A DNA stretch of 64,000 bases from Pseudomonas syringae (GTDB taxonomy: Bacteria; Pseudomonadota; Gammaproteobacteria; Pseudomonadales; Pseudomonadaceae): assembly GCF_023278085.1 (NCBI RefSeq), contig NZ_CP066265.1, positions 2,014,501-2,078,500 on the forward strand, given 5' to 3'. Position 1 is the first letter of the stretch. Each line of letters begins with the position of its first letter. The position numbers were made by a program, and so were the translations under genes. The notes under the pieces are model-generated. The model ran no database searches, was not told where the DNA came from, and saw nothing but the letters and a program-made list of their open reading frames with translations. Shown here piece after piece: positions 1 through 8,947 of this stretch.

Positions 1-3000
1 ACAACCTGTACCAGGCCGACCCGGCCTACACCTACAGCAGCACGGAAATGCTCTGGGTTCAGGACCAGGCGCTACGCAGCACCACGCGCACCTTCAACAA
101 CTTTCACCTGTTGACTGAAGAGACCGTGACCCAGAACGACAACGTGCTGACGACCCAAACCACCTATCACTCCACACCGGGCCAGCCGTTTCTCCAGCAA
201 CCTGCCCAGTGCCAGCTGCCCGATGCCGTGCTCAAGATCTGGTATCACCCCAGCACCTCCAGCCAGACCCACGAGGAAACCACCCGCACCACCTTCGACG
301 AGTTCGGCAACCTGCTGACCCAGGAAAACCCCGATGGCACGCTCGAAACCAGCCGCTATTACCTGGCCACTGGAGGCGATGGCTGCCCACCGGACCCGCA
401 CGGGTTTGTGCGCAATCTGCAGGACAAGACCATAACCCCGGCGCCCGATGCCCTCGGCGAGGCCCCGGTGTTGTGCAGCGCCTATCGCTACGCTCTGCAA
501 ACCGGCGTCGGCGCGGGCAGCACGCCCGACTGGCTGGCCATCAGCGGCGAAACCTTGTTGCAGGTACAGGGCGCCAGCGAAACCGAACTGCAACGCACCA
601 CCTTTACCTATATCGATGAGCCCGCCAACCGCTACCTGCACGGGCGCAAACTGCAGGAAACCCAGACCCTGAACGGTCAGTCGAGCATCACCGATTATGC
701 CTACCAGCGCACAAAAAGCGCCCGTGCCGAGGAAAGCGTGCAGCACACGGTGATCAGCCTGAGCACCGACTTTGATGACGTGCACAAGTCCTACACCCTG
801 GAACACTCGCTGCTCAACGGCCAGCCGCTGCTCAACCGCGACGACAACGACGTGGAAATCGCCTACCGCTACGACGCGCTGGGCCGGGTCACCGAGGAAA
901 CCGTGGCTCCGGGCAGCGAGGAGTTCAAAGCCGTGCGCAAGTATGACTATGTCCTCAGTGCAAGCGACGGCCAGCAGGCCGAGCAGACGGTCACCAACGT
1001 CAAGGGCATCAAGACCCGCACGCTGATGGACGGCAACAATCGGGTGATCGAAGAGCTGCGCCAAGGCGCCGATGAGAGCCAGCCTGAGGCCTACAAGAAA
1101 ATCTACAGTGCGAGCTACGACGTGCGCGGTTTGCTGGTTGCGGACACGGTTTCAGACTGGCTGCTGATCGACGCCACCCTGCGCGAACTGCCGTTGACCA
1201 GCACCTATCAATACGACGACTGGGGCGAGCAGTGCAGCGTGACCGGGCCGGATGGCATCGAGCGCCACAAGGTTGAGGATCCGGTCGAGCGCACCACCAC
1301 GGAGTGGCAGGCTGAGATGGGTAAAACCGTCACGCTTAATAATCTTTTCGGCAAGCCGGATTCCATCGAGCGACTCGATGCGAGTAACCAGCGCATCAGC
1401 CTGGAGTCCATTCAGTACGATGGTCTCGGTCGTACCTTCATCCAGGTCGATGCACTGGGCAATTTACGCGAATTCAGCTACGACGCGTTTGACCGTCTCA
1501 CAGGCAATCGCCTGCCTGGCGACGCACAGATCGAACGCGCTTACGCCGGCCATAGCCGGGACGATCTACCGGTGTCCATCAGCGTCGATGGTGTGCTGCT
1601 GGGCGAGCAACGTTTCGATGGGCTGGGACGCATGACCGCCTCAACCGTCGGTGGTCGCTTGACACGCTTTGAGTTTATCGACGGGCGTCTGCAACCCCAC
1701 AAGGTGCACACGCCGAGCAAAGAAGTCATCGATTACCTGTATCAACCGCAACTGGGCGAAAACCCCATTCAGCGCAAGCTGCTCAACAGCACTGCCGATT
1801 ACACCTATGACCCGCTGAACGCACGCCTGATAAGCAGCAAGGAGCAGGATCAGGAGCTGGAGCGGGACTATTTTGCCAATGGCGAGCTCAAGCAGGAACG
1901 CCGGGTGCAGGGCGGCAAGACTTACACCGCGGACTATCAATACAGCCTTAATGGCCGGTTGCTCAGTTATACCGATGTCGTGGGGGCGACTCAGACCTGG
2001 AGCTACGACAGCAGCGGTCGCCTTGAGAGCACCCGCGTCGGTACACTGACTTCAACGTTCATCTATAACAACGCGCACGGGAGAATCGAAAGTATCGGCT
2101 CGGTTGACAGCGCCCAGAACCAAAACCTGCACATCACCCTGAAGTACGACACTGTTGGCCGCGAAGTGCTGCGCAGCTTCGCTCTACCGGATGGCACCAA
2201 GCAAACGCTGGCTCAAGCCTACGATGCTGCCGATCATCTGCAGCAGCGCACGTTGAGCGAAGGTAATACGCTGCTGCGCGACGAAACATTCGAATATGAC
2301 CCGCGCGGCAGGCTTGAGCGGTACACCGTAACCGGTGCGCTTGCACCGCAGGACCCGCTGGGCAAGCAGATCCAGAGCCAGACATTCACGTTTGATGCAC
2401 TGGACAACTTCACCGAGGTGACGACGGTATTCGCCGAGGGCAGCAACACTGCTCAATACGAATACTCCGACGACGATCCGACGCAGCTCAGAGTCATCAG
2501 CAATAACCACAAGGATTATCCTGAGCGCCTCGAACTGGATTACGACGCGAACGGTAACTTGACGATGGATGAAGCAGGGCGGACGATCAAATATGACGCG
2601 CTGGGGCGTTTGCTCAGCGTTAGCGCAACCGCTGACATCCCGGCGGTTGATTACGGCTATGACGCTCTGGACAGCCTGACCAACAGCCGTAGCACCGATG
2701 GCAGTGAACAGCGTTTTTACCGGGATGGACAACTCGCCAATCAATTGCGCGGCGAAGAACAACGAAGCTTTAGCAGGGCCGGTGACCAGCTCTTGGCGGA
2801 GCATCAGGGCGGCAACAATGCCGGAACGCAGCTCTTGGCGACCGATGCCCGGAAAACCGTTCTCGCTGAAGTGAGCCCGCAGAGCATCAACGACCTGAGT
2901 TATAGCGCCTATGGCCATCAGAGCTCGGCTGTGGCTGCCGCCAGCCGCTCGGGTTTCAATGGCGAACTGCGTGAATCGGCCACTGGCTGGTATCTGCTGG

Positions 3001-3752
3001 GGCAGGGCTATCGCGCTTATAACCCGGTGCTGATGCGCTTTCATAGCCCGGACAGTTTGAGTCCGTTTGGCGACGGCGGGCTGAATGCTTATGCCTATTG
3101 CGTGGGGGATCCGGTGAATTATCTGGACCCGGATGGGCATATCCCCTGGTGGCTTGGCCTGGCTGCTGGCATCGCCGCCACGGTGTTGACGGCGGGATTA
3201 GCGGCGTCTTTTACCGCGGTGTTCGTCAGTGTGGCTACCGCCGGTGCGGTAGCATCGGCTACGTCTGCTGTAGCAAGCGTCACGGGAGTGATCTCGTTGG
3301 GGAGTGCTGTGGGCAGCGCGCTGACAAAAGGGGCGGTGAGCGAAGGGCTGGGCTGGCTGAGTCTGGGGACGGGGATTGTGGCGGGGGTGGCTGGTGGCGT
3401 TGCGATTGGGGCGAAGTTCGTCTCAACGGCGGCCTCATCGGCCGCGAGGACTGTATCTAAGGAGCTTGCAGTTAATTACCCGGGTAGACGCTTACCGAGT
3501 AATGAATTTGTGACTACCGATATGCTGACGACTGCTAGAAATGCTAGAAATGCTAGATCGGCAGCGGTGCCAGAAATCCCCCCTGAGTTCCCGGCGGCGG
3601 CTCCCGCCAAACCGTTCAGTCTCGAAAAGTTTTATAGAAAAAATCCTGCCCACATGCGCGCGGTGATAGCTAGAAATTCAGGTTATGACGCGGCTAAGAT
3701 ACGTTCAAACCACGGGAGACCCGGTGACTGGGATAAGTTTTTTCAATGGTAA
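1..3752 (+). CDS. TccC-like RHS repeat toxin, 3' part (5' end outside window)
   Basis: The reading frame is open from base 3, so the gene starts upstream of the window; about 1249 C-terminal residues are visible. Many YD/RHS repeats are present (for example FDEFGNLL, YRYDALGRV, IQYDGLGRT, IKYDALGRL). They end in an RHS-associated core of the type GxYRAYNPVLMRFHSPDSLSPF...NAYAYCxGDPVNYLDPDGH at about 3000-3140. The family forms a hollow beta-cocoon around a C-terminal toxic domain, which is cut off at the core. Here the roughly 200-residue tip starts with a long Ala/Gly/Val-rich hydrophobic stretch (3140-3450) and ends in a short charged tail. I do not recognise its activity. The last ~300 bases are less GC-rich than the core and contain a short TARNARNARS repeat, consistent with exchange of tips by recombination. 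No immunity gene follows, which fits a TccC (Tc toxin) assignment better than a contact-dependent RHS effector. Confidence 0.85.
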   Translation, partial: NLYQADPAYTYSSTEMLWVQDQALRSTTRTFNNFHLLTEETVTQNDNVLTTQTTYHSTPGQPFLQQPAQCQLPDAVLKIWYHPSTSSQTHEETTRTTFDEFGNLLTQENPDGTLETSRYYLATGGDGCPPDPHGFVRNLQDKTITPAPDALGEAPVLCSAYRYALQTGVGAGSTPDWLAISGETLLQVQGASETELQRTTFTYIDEPANRYLHGRKLQETQTLNGQSSITDYAYQRTKSARAEESVQHTVISLSTDFDDVHKSYTLEHSLLNGQPLLNRDDNDVEIAYRYDALGRVTEETVAPGSEEFKAVRKYDYVLSASDGQQAEQTVTNVKGIKTRTLMDGNNRVIEELRQGADESQPEAYKKIYSASYDVRGLLVADTVSDWLLIDATLRELPLTSTYQYDDWGEQCSVTGPDGIERHKVEDPVERTTTEWQAEMGKTVTLNNLFGKPDSIERLDASNQRISLESIQYDGLGRTFIQVDALGNLREFSYDAFDRLTGNRLPGDAQIERAYAGHSRDDLPVSISVDGVLLGEQRFDGLGRMTASTVGGRLTRFEFIDGRLQPHKVHTPSKEVIDYLYQPQLGENPIQRKLLNSTADYTYDPLNARLISSKEQDQELERDYFANGELKQERRVQGGKTYTADYQYSLNGRLLSYTDVVGATQTWSYDSSGRLESTRVGTLTSTFIYNNAHGRIESIGSVDSAQNQNLHITLKYDTVGREVLRSFALPDGTKQTLAQAYDAADHLQQRTLSEGNTLLRDETFEYDPRGRLERYTVTGALAPQDPLGKQIQSQTFTFDALDNFTEVTTVFAEGSNTAQYEYSDDDPTQLRVISNNHKDYPERLELDYDANGNLTMDEAGRTIKYDALGRLLSVSATADIPAVDYGYDALDSLTNSRSTDGSEQRFYRDGQLANQLRGEEQRSFSRAGDQLLAEHQGGNNAGTQLLATDARKTVLAEVSPQSINDLSYSAYGHQSSAVAAASRSGFNGELRESATGWYLLGQGYRAYNPVLMRFHSPDSLSPFGDGGLNAYAYCVGDPVNYLDPDGHIPWWLGLAAGIAATVLTAGLAASFTAVFVSVATAGAVASATSAVASVTGVISLGSAVGSALTKGAVSEGLGWLSLGTGIVAGVAGGVAIGAKFVSTAASSAARTVSKELAVNYPGRRLPSNEFVTTDMLTTARNARNARSAAVPEIPPEFPAAAPAKPFSLEKFYRKNPAHMRAVIARNSGYDAAKIRSNHGRPGDWDKFFQW

Positions 3753-3785
3753 TAGTGCCAGTTTGATCTGGACATAAGCTGGAGT

Positions 3786-4763
3786 CTATCCCGCTACATG
3801 CCCAAATACCTCCTGTACAAACCGGACCCGCCGCTCGGGCGTCTCCATGGTGCCTTCCAGTGCCAACTGCTCGAGCCGCGCTTCCACCGCCTGTGTCCTA
3901 TGCGTCAACCCGCAGTCGTTGGCGATCTGGATGTTCAGGCCGGGGCGGGCGTTGAGTTCCAGGATCAGCGGGCCTTTTTCTTGGTCCAGGACCATGTCGA
4001 CGCCGATGTAACCCAGGCCGCACAGCTCGTAGCATTCGGCCGCGAGCTTCATGAAGCCGTCCCAGTTGGGCAGCTGTACGCCGTCAACGGCGTTGGTGGT
4101 GTCGGGGTGTTTGGTGATGATGCTGTTGAGCCAGGTGCCCTTGAGGGTGATGCCGGTGGCCAGGTCAACGCCAACGCCGATGGCGCCCTGGTGCAGGTTG
4201 GCCTTGCCGCCGGACTGGCGGGTCGGCAGGCGCAGCATGGCCATCACCGGGTAGCCCATCAGTACGATGATGCGAATGTCCGGCACACCTTCGTAGCTGA
4301 TGCTCTTGAAAATCTGGTCGGGCGTGACGCGGTATTCGATCAGCGCTCGGTCACGGTGACCGCCCAGTGAATACAGGCCGGTAAGAATGCTGGAGATCTG
4401 ATGCTCGATTTCCGAGTGGCTGATGATCCGCCCGGAAATAGTGCGATAGCGGTTTTCGAAGCGGTCGGCGATCACCAGAATGCCGTCGCCACCTGCGCCT
4501 TGCGCGGGCTTGATCACGAAATCGCTGCGCCCGCCGATGATCTCGTCGAGGTTGTCGATTTCTTTCTCGGTGGCAATCACGCCATACATTTCCGGCACAT
4601 GAATGCCTGCCGCGATGGCCCGTTCCTTGGTGATGATCTTGTCATCGACAATCGGATACAGGCTGCGCTTGTTGTACTTGAGCACGTAATCGGCGTTGCG
4701 CCGGTTGATGCCCATGATGCCGCGGGCTTCCAGCGCCTTCCAGGTTTTCCACCAGCCAATCAC
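3786..4763 (-). CDS. RimK-like ATP-grasp amidoligase (alpha-L-glutamate ligase-like)
   Basis: A 325-residue protein of the ATP-grasp ligase superfamily. Visible motifs are FVIKPAQGAGGDGILVI (ATP-binding lysine and glycine loop, about residues 113-130), PDIRIIVL, GKANLHQGAIGVGVD, and a metal-binding LILELNARPGLNIQIAN near the C-terminus. Such enzymes join an amino acid to a carboxylate through an acyl phosphate. The gene is last in an operon: its ATG overlaps the stop of the membrane transglutaminase-like gene by 4 bp, implying translational coupling. The association with a retropepsin-like protease and an inactive transglutaminase/7TM protein is conserved in proteobacteria and is thought to make or trim a peptide, but the substrate is unknown. 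It is not RimK itself, which modifies ribosomal protein S6; that gene has a different setting. Confidence 0.88.
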   Translation of the reverse strand: MIGWWKTWKALEARGIMGINRRNADYVLKYNKRSLYPIVDDKIITKERAIAAGIHVPEMYGVIATEKEIDNLDEIIGGRSDFVIKPAQGAGGDGILVIADRFENRYRTISGRIISHSEIEHQISSILTGLYSLGGHRDRALIEYRVTPDQIFKSISYEGVPDIRIIVLMGYPVMAMLRLPTRQSGGKANLHQGAIGVGVDLATGITLKGTWLNSIITKHPDTTNAVDGVQLPNWDGFMKLAAECYELCGLGYIGVDMVLDQEKGPLILELNARPGLNIQIANDCGLTHRTQAVEARLEQLALEGTMETPERRVRFVQEVFGHVAG

Positions 4764-6295
4764 TTCGGCTCATCCTTGAGGAAGGCCTTGAAGCGCATCA
4801 GTTCGGTCAGGCGGTAGCCACGGTATCTGCCCATCGCCAGCATGAAGCCCACCAGCACCAGCAGCACCGCCGGGAAGGTGAAGACGAAGTAGGTCAGCTC
4901 CGGCACGCTCATGATCAAGTGCGCCAGGGATGCCGCGAACAGCGTGCCGATGGCGACTTTCATGGCATGACTGCCGCCGCGTTCTTCCCAGGTGATCGAC
5001 AGGCGCTCGATGGTCATGGTCAGAATCACCATCGGGAACAGCGCCACCGAAAGGCCTCGCTCCAGCCCGAGCTTATGGCTGAACAGGCTGATAGCGGCAA
5101 TCAGCACCACAACAAACGTCAGCACTACCGACAAACGCGGCAACATCTGCAATTTCAGATGTTCCAGATAAGACCTCAGTGATAGCCCCAGCGCAGTGAT
5201 TACGGTGAACAGCACGATACCGAAACCCAGTTGCGTCTCGCGGAACGCCAAGGCGATCAGCACCGGAGTAAAGGTGCCTAGGGTCTGCAAGCCGATCAGG
5301 TTGCGCAGGATCAGAATGACCAGCACGCCGATCGGAATCATGACCATGATCATGAAGGTCTGCTGGGTCTGCAGCGGCAAGCCATACAGCGAATAGGCCA
5401 GGAAATCCGAGTCAGTGCTGGCATCCGTGAGTTTGGCCAGGCGCATGGCGTTCATTTCACTGTTGTTCAGGCTGAACGTGACCTGCACCTTCTTGCCGCC
5501 CTCGGCGTTTACCAGATTTTCGTCACCGGTCCACCACAGCAGCCGATCTTCCGGCAGACCTGCTTCACCCGTGTCAGGGTTGAAATACAGCCATTCCTTG
5601 CCATTGAAACTGCGCAGCCAGAGTTCCGGGGTTTGCGGCTGTTCGGCCTGTAAGCGAATGGTGTGGGCTTTTTCCATCGGCACATGGGCGATAGACAGCA
5701 GCAGTTCGGTGATCTGGTCTTTTCTGGCCGCAGAAGTATCACCGGCCATCAGCAGCTTGACGTTGTCATCGTTCAGGTTGTTGACGCGTTTGATCGCTTC
5801 GGTGATGAAGGTCTCGACATCGGCTGAATGCTGGCGGATCGGCGCGAGCAGCGCTTCGGCGGCAATTTTTTCAGGCCCGCCAACGGGCAGACTGTCGCGG
5901 AAGATCGGGCCTTTGACCTTGGGTTTTTCACCGCTGTAGCGTTTGGTCAGCACCAGACGGTAATACAGTGTCTGGTTGCCGGTGGCGCGGCGGGTCGACC
6001 AGGTGACGCGACGGTTGCCGTCAGCGCGGTTGACGCTGACCCCGTAATTGTTCGAGATGAAACTCTCGTTCAGGCTGATGTAGTCGTGGGCCAGCGGCGG
6101 CACGAACATCTGGATTTTCACCGTGTCCTTGGGGCTGGCGACGAATTCGACCTTGGCGTCGATATTCCACAGGTCGTCGGTTTCGTCTTCGGTCACCGGA
6201 ATGCCGAGCGCCAGTATCTGATAGGCCGTGATCGCGATGCCCAGCGTTACCAGGACCGTGATCAGAATCTTCAGATGGAGTGTAAGAGCGCGCAT
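4760..6295 (-). CDS. inactive transglutaminase-like domain fused to seven membrane helices
   Basis: A 511-residue membrane protein. Residues ~8-30 form an N-terminal membrane helix. Residues ~45-290 form an extracytoplasmic transglutaminase-like region that lacks an evident Cys-His-Asp triad (no Cys is visible in it). From ~315 to ~495 there are about seven closely spaced hydrophobic helices, for example FMIMVMIPIGVLVILIL and YFVFTFPAVLLVLVGF. This matches the family known as inactive transglutaminase fused to 7TM. The gene starts 4 bp after the protease gene and overlaps the ligase gene by 4 bp. The likely role is a membrane platform linking the periplasmic protease with the cytoplasmic ligase; that is inference. 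Confidence 0.88.
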   Translation of the reverse strand: MRALTLHLKILITVLVTLGIAITAYQILALGIPVTEDETDDLWNIDAKVEFVASPKDTVKIQMFVPPLAHDYISLNESFISNNYGVSVNRADGNRRVTWSTRRATGNQTLYYRLVLTKRYSGEKPKVKGPIFRDSLPVGGPEKIAAEALLAPIRQHSADVETFITEAIKRVNNLNDDNVKLLMAGDTSAARKDQITELLLSIAHVPMEKAHTIRLQAEQPQTPELWLRSFNGKEWLYFNPDTGEAGLPEDRLLWWTGDENLVNAEGGKKVQVTFSLNNSEMNAMRLAKLTDASTDSDFLAYSLYGLPLQTQQTFMIMVMIPIGVLVILILRNLIGLQTLGTFTPVLIALAFRETQLGFGIVLFTVITALGLSLRSYLEHLKLQMLPRLSVVLTFVVVLIAAISLFSHKLGLERGLSVALFPMVILTMTIERLSITWEERGGSHAMKVAIGTLFAASLAHLIMSVPELTYFVFTFPAVLLVLVGFMLAMGRYRGYRLTELMRFKAFLKDEPK

Positions 6296-6299
6296 GAAT

Positions 6300-6836
6300 T
6301 TACTCTGCGTTTAGAGCGACGGAAGCGCAGCCTGGCTTCCCTGCCGCGTATTTAAGACTTGGATCGACCAGCGCATCAAAGCGTTTCAACGCTTCGGAGC
6401 CGATCAAAAGCGGGTATTGGAATGCACTTCGGTCGGTCAAGTTCACTTCTATGGTGCGTAAAACTTCACCCATGCAGATAGCCAGGCTTATCACCGGGCG
6501 TGACGAGAATTTGTTTTCTTCATCCGGATCGAGATCGTCGGCGCGCCGTTTGATTTTGCTGACCCTGGCAAGCGGTCGTTCGATAGGGTGAATATGCTTA
6601 CTGTCGATGGCCAGATAAAAGCGCACCCAGCTCTCACCGTTGCGTTTGAAATGCTTGATATCGCGGGCGCTCAGCGAGGCGGTCTTGGCACCGGTGTCGA
6701 GCTTGGCGGGGACTTCAACGTCGATGTCGGTGAGCCTGGCGTATTCATTGAGGCCATACACCGTCTTGCTGGCGGCCAGCGCCATGGCAGGCAAAAACAT
6801 AAAGCAGAAAAGAGTGGGAAGGGTAGTCAGTCTCAT
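6300..6836 (-). CDS. periplasmic retropepsin-like aspartic protease (ATP-dependent Zn protease family by older naming)
   Basis: A 178-residue protein with an N-terminal signal peptide (LPTLFCFMFLPAMALA, cut after about residue 21) and a retropepsin-like core with the motif AKLDTGAKTASL, where the Asp is the expected catalytic residue, followed by a conserved [13 protein letters not shown] and LLIGSEALKRFDALVDPS. The older family name, ATP-dependent zinc protease, is not supported by any zinc motif seen here. It is the first gene of a three-gene operon with the 7TM transglutaminase-like protein (4 bp downstream) and the ATP-grasp ligase. It acts in the periplasm, probably as a dimer, as retropepsin folds with a single Asp usually do. 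Confidence 0.85.
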   Translation of the reverse strand: MRLTTLPTLFCFMFLPAMALAASKTVYGLNEYARLTDIDVEVPAKLDTGAKTASLSARDIKHFKRNGESWVRFYLAIDSKHIHPIERPLARVSKIKRRADDLDPDEENKFSSRPVISLAICMGEVLRTIEVNLTDRSAFQYPLLIGSEALKRFDALVDPSLKYAAGKPGCASVALNAE

Positions 6837-7050
6837 AAATCCTGGCGCGATGAGCAGAAAACTTAAGGGTCAGGGCGCAAGCGGGATGAGCCTGATGAAA
6901 AGTGAGGCAGGCAACTCGCAAGCGTCGGCTCCAACAAGGAGCGCGCTGCGCGGACGCGACGCGCATTCTAGCATGAAGCCTTGGAGGTGCCAGTTATCTA
7001 CCTGTGCATCTGTTCAGGTTGGCCGCTGAGCAATAACGAGGCGTTAACGG

Positions 7051-7068
7051 TTGATTGTCGACAATCAA
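7051..7068. promoter_or_regulatory. perfect 18-bp palindrome, likely operator of the GntR regulator
   Basis: TTGATTGTCGACAATCAA is a perfect inverted repeat 70-85 bases before the GntR gene. Its core TTGTCGACAA fits the TNGTnnnACNA shape typical of FadR-type GntR proteins. A second, partial copy of the core (TGTCGACAAT, 7129-7138) overlaps the start codon region of the regulator, suggesting autoregulation of the regulator-prpB operon. Confidence 0.7.
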
Positions 7069-7136
7069 TCATATTTCTTTGACTGAAAAGCCGTTTATGA
7101 CTAGATTCACGTCTATGCATTCAATGAGTGTCGACA

Positions 7137-7856
7137 ATGTTGGAAATAGTCGGGAAAGCAACGACAACCGCAGACGACCCGGAAACCCTGTCCGAGAATG
7201 TTTTTCGACGTATTCAGTCGGCCATCGTCAAAGGCGAAATAGCCCCCGGAAGCAAGATTTCCGAGCCGGAGCTGGCCCGCACCTACGGCATCAGTCGCGG
7301 GCCGCTACGCGAAGCGATTCATCGTCTTGAAGGGCAGCGGCTGGTGGTTCGCGTGCCACATGTCGGCGCCCGCGTTGTTGCGCTGAGCCACGCCGAGCTG
7401 ATCGAACTCTACGAAATTCGCGAATCCCTCGAAGGCATGGCCTGTCGCCTGGCTGCCGAGCGCATGACTCAGGCGGAAATAGATGAGCTGCGCAGCGTAC
7501 TGGACACCCATGAGCGCGACGCCGCGTTTCAGGCGGGCATCGGCTATTACCAGCAGGAAGGCGATTTCGATTTTCATTACCGGATCATTCAGGGTAGCGG
7601 TAACCGCACCCTCAGCCAGATGCTCTGCGGTGAGCTTTATCAACTGGTGCGCATGTACCGCATCCAGTTTTCCACCACGCCCAACCGGCCTCGTCAGGCC
7701 TTTGCCGAACACCACCGGATTCTCGACGCCATTGCCGAGCGTGACGGCGAGCTGGCTGAATTGTTGATGCGCCGCCATATCGGTGCGTCCAGACGCAACA
7801 TCGAACGCCACTATCAGGCGGCTTCCCAGACGACTTCCGACCGAGGTGAGCAATGA
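7137..7856 (+). CDS. GntR-family (FCD subfamily) regulator of the methylcitrate operon
   Basis: About 239 residues from ATG 7137; an in-frame GTG at 7128 is also possible and neither has a clear Shine-Dalgarno. The N-terminal winged helix-turn-helix spans residues ~15-80 ([30 protein letters not shown]). The C-terminal FCD effector domain follows ([42 protein letters not shown]), with Asp and His residues that usually bind a metal and a carboxylate ligand. The stop overlaps the prpB start by 4 bp, so regulator and enzyme are translated together. The ligand is probably a methylcitrate-cycle intermediate. A GntR gene in this place, instead of the sigma-54 activator PrpR, is usual in Pseudomonas. 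Confidence 0.88.
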   Translation: MLEIVGKATTTADDPETLSENVFRRIQSAIVKGEIAPGSKISEPELARTYGISRGPLREAIHRLEGQRLVVRVPHVGARVVALSHAELIELYEIRESLEGMACRLAAERMTQAEIDELRSVLDTHERDAAFQAGIGYYQQEGDFDFHYRIIQGSGNRTLSQMLCGELYQLVRMYRIQFSTTPNRPRQAFAEHHRILDAIAERDGELAELLMRRHIGASRRNIERHYQAASQTTSDRGEQ

Positions 7857-8746
7857 GTCACAACAACAGTACTCCCGGCCAGCGCTTCCGCGATGCGGTT
7901 GCCAGCGAACAGCCCTTGCAGGTGGTCGGCGCGATCAACGCCAATCATGCGCTGCTGGCCAGACGGGCGGGGTTCAAGGCTATTTACCTGTCTGGCGGCG
8001 GGGTGGCCGCGGGTTCATTGGGCATTCCGGATCTGGGTATTACCGGTCTTGAGGATGTGCTGATCGATGTCCGGCGCATCACGGATGTGTGTGATTTGCC
8101 GCTGCTGGTGGATGTCGACACCGGCTTCGGTTCCTCGGCATTCAATGTGGCGCGTACCGTGCGTTCGATGATCAAGGCCGGCGCAGCGGCGATTCATATC
8201 GAAGATCAGGTGGGCGCCAAGCGCTGCGGCCATCGTCCGAACAAGGAAATCGTTTCGCAGCAGGAAATGGTCGACCGCATCAAGGCCGCCGTCGACGCGC
8301 GAACCGATGACAGCTTTGTGATCATGGCGCGCACCGATGCGCTGGCGGTCGAAGGTCTGGAATCGGCGCTGGAGCGCGCGGCGGCGTGCATCGAAGCGGG
8401 TGCGGACATGGTGTTCCCTGAGGCGATCACCGAGCTGGCGATGTACAAGCTGTTCGCTAATCGCGCCGGTGTGCCGATTCTGGCCAATATCACTGAGTTT
8501 GGTGCGACGCCGCTGTTTACCGTCGACGAACTGCGCGAAGCCGACGTGTCGCTGGTGCTCTATCCGCTTTCTGCATTCCGCGCCATGAACAAGGCAGCGG
8601 AAAACGTCTACGGTGCGATCCGTCGCGACGGCAGCCAGAAAAACGTGGTCGACACAATGCAGACCCGCATGGAGCTGTATGACGCCATCGATTACCACAC
8701 CTTTGAACAGAAACTGGATGCGTTGTTTGCGCAGAAGAAGGGGTGA
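7853..8746 (+). CDS. prpB: 2-methylisocitrate lyase
   Basis: A 297-residue protein of the isocitrate lyase/PEP mutase superfamily. It splits 2-methylisocitrate into pyruvate and succinate, the last step of the methylcitrate cycle for propionate. Visible motifs are [17 protein letters not shown] (metal-binding Asp), [19 protein letters not shown], which holds the catalytic Cys of the KRCGH signature at about residue 123, and [12 protein letters not shown]. Length is normal for PrpB. It overlaps the GntR gene by 4 bp and is followed by a REP hairpin array before prpC. Confidence 0.96.
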   Translation: MSHNNSTPGQRFRDAVASEQPLQVVGAINANHALLARRAGFKAIYLSGGGVAAGSLGIPDLGITGLEDVLIDVRRITDVCDLPLLVDVDTGFGSSAFNVARTVRSMIKAGAAAIHIEDQVGAKRCGHRPNKEIVSQQEMVDRIKAAVDARTDDSFVIMARTDALAVEGLESALERAAACIEAGADMVFPEAITELAMYKLFANRAGVPILANITEFGATPLFTVDELREADVSLVLYPLSAFRAMNKAAENVYGAIRRDGSQKNVVDTMQTRMELYDAIDYHTFEQKLDALFAQKKG

Positions 8747-8768
8747 TGAGCTGAGACCATAATCGCTC

Positions 8769-8906
8769 TCGTTCCTACGCTCCAGCGTGGGAATGCAGTT
8801 CTGGACGCTCTGCGTCCGACCTTGAGCGCGTGGCGCGGCACAGAGTTGTGACGCGGAGCGTCACGGGATGCATGCCAACGCGGAGCATTGGCACGAGCGT
8901 TATTGT
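8769..8906. repeat. REP-type hairpin array between prpB and prpC
   Basis: Four short hairpins with 3-4 nt loops lie in a row: CCTACGC/GCGTGGG (8774-8791, one mismatch), GGACGC/GCGTCC (8803-8817), GTGACGC/GCGTCAC (8848-8864) and GCCAACGC/GCATTGGC (8874-8892, imperfect). The same hairpin sequences recur at 12775-12905 and at the right end of the window, so this is a dispersed genomic repeat and not a gene-specific terminator. No T-tract follows. Confidence 0.85.
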
Positions 8907-8947
8907 GCTTCGCGTTCCATTACACAAAAACAAAATTGGAGAACACC

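Noticed and set aside
72..1064. Long minus-strand frame of 330 codons inside the RHS gene
   Set aside because: It is antisense to strongly conserved RHS repeats, and such frames are expected in GC-rich DNA.
8769..8906. Intrinsic terminator after prpB
   Set aside because: The hairpins have no T-tract and recur at unrelated places, so they are REP elements.
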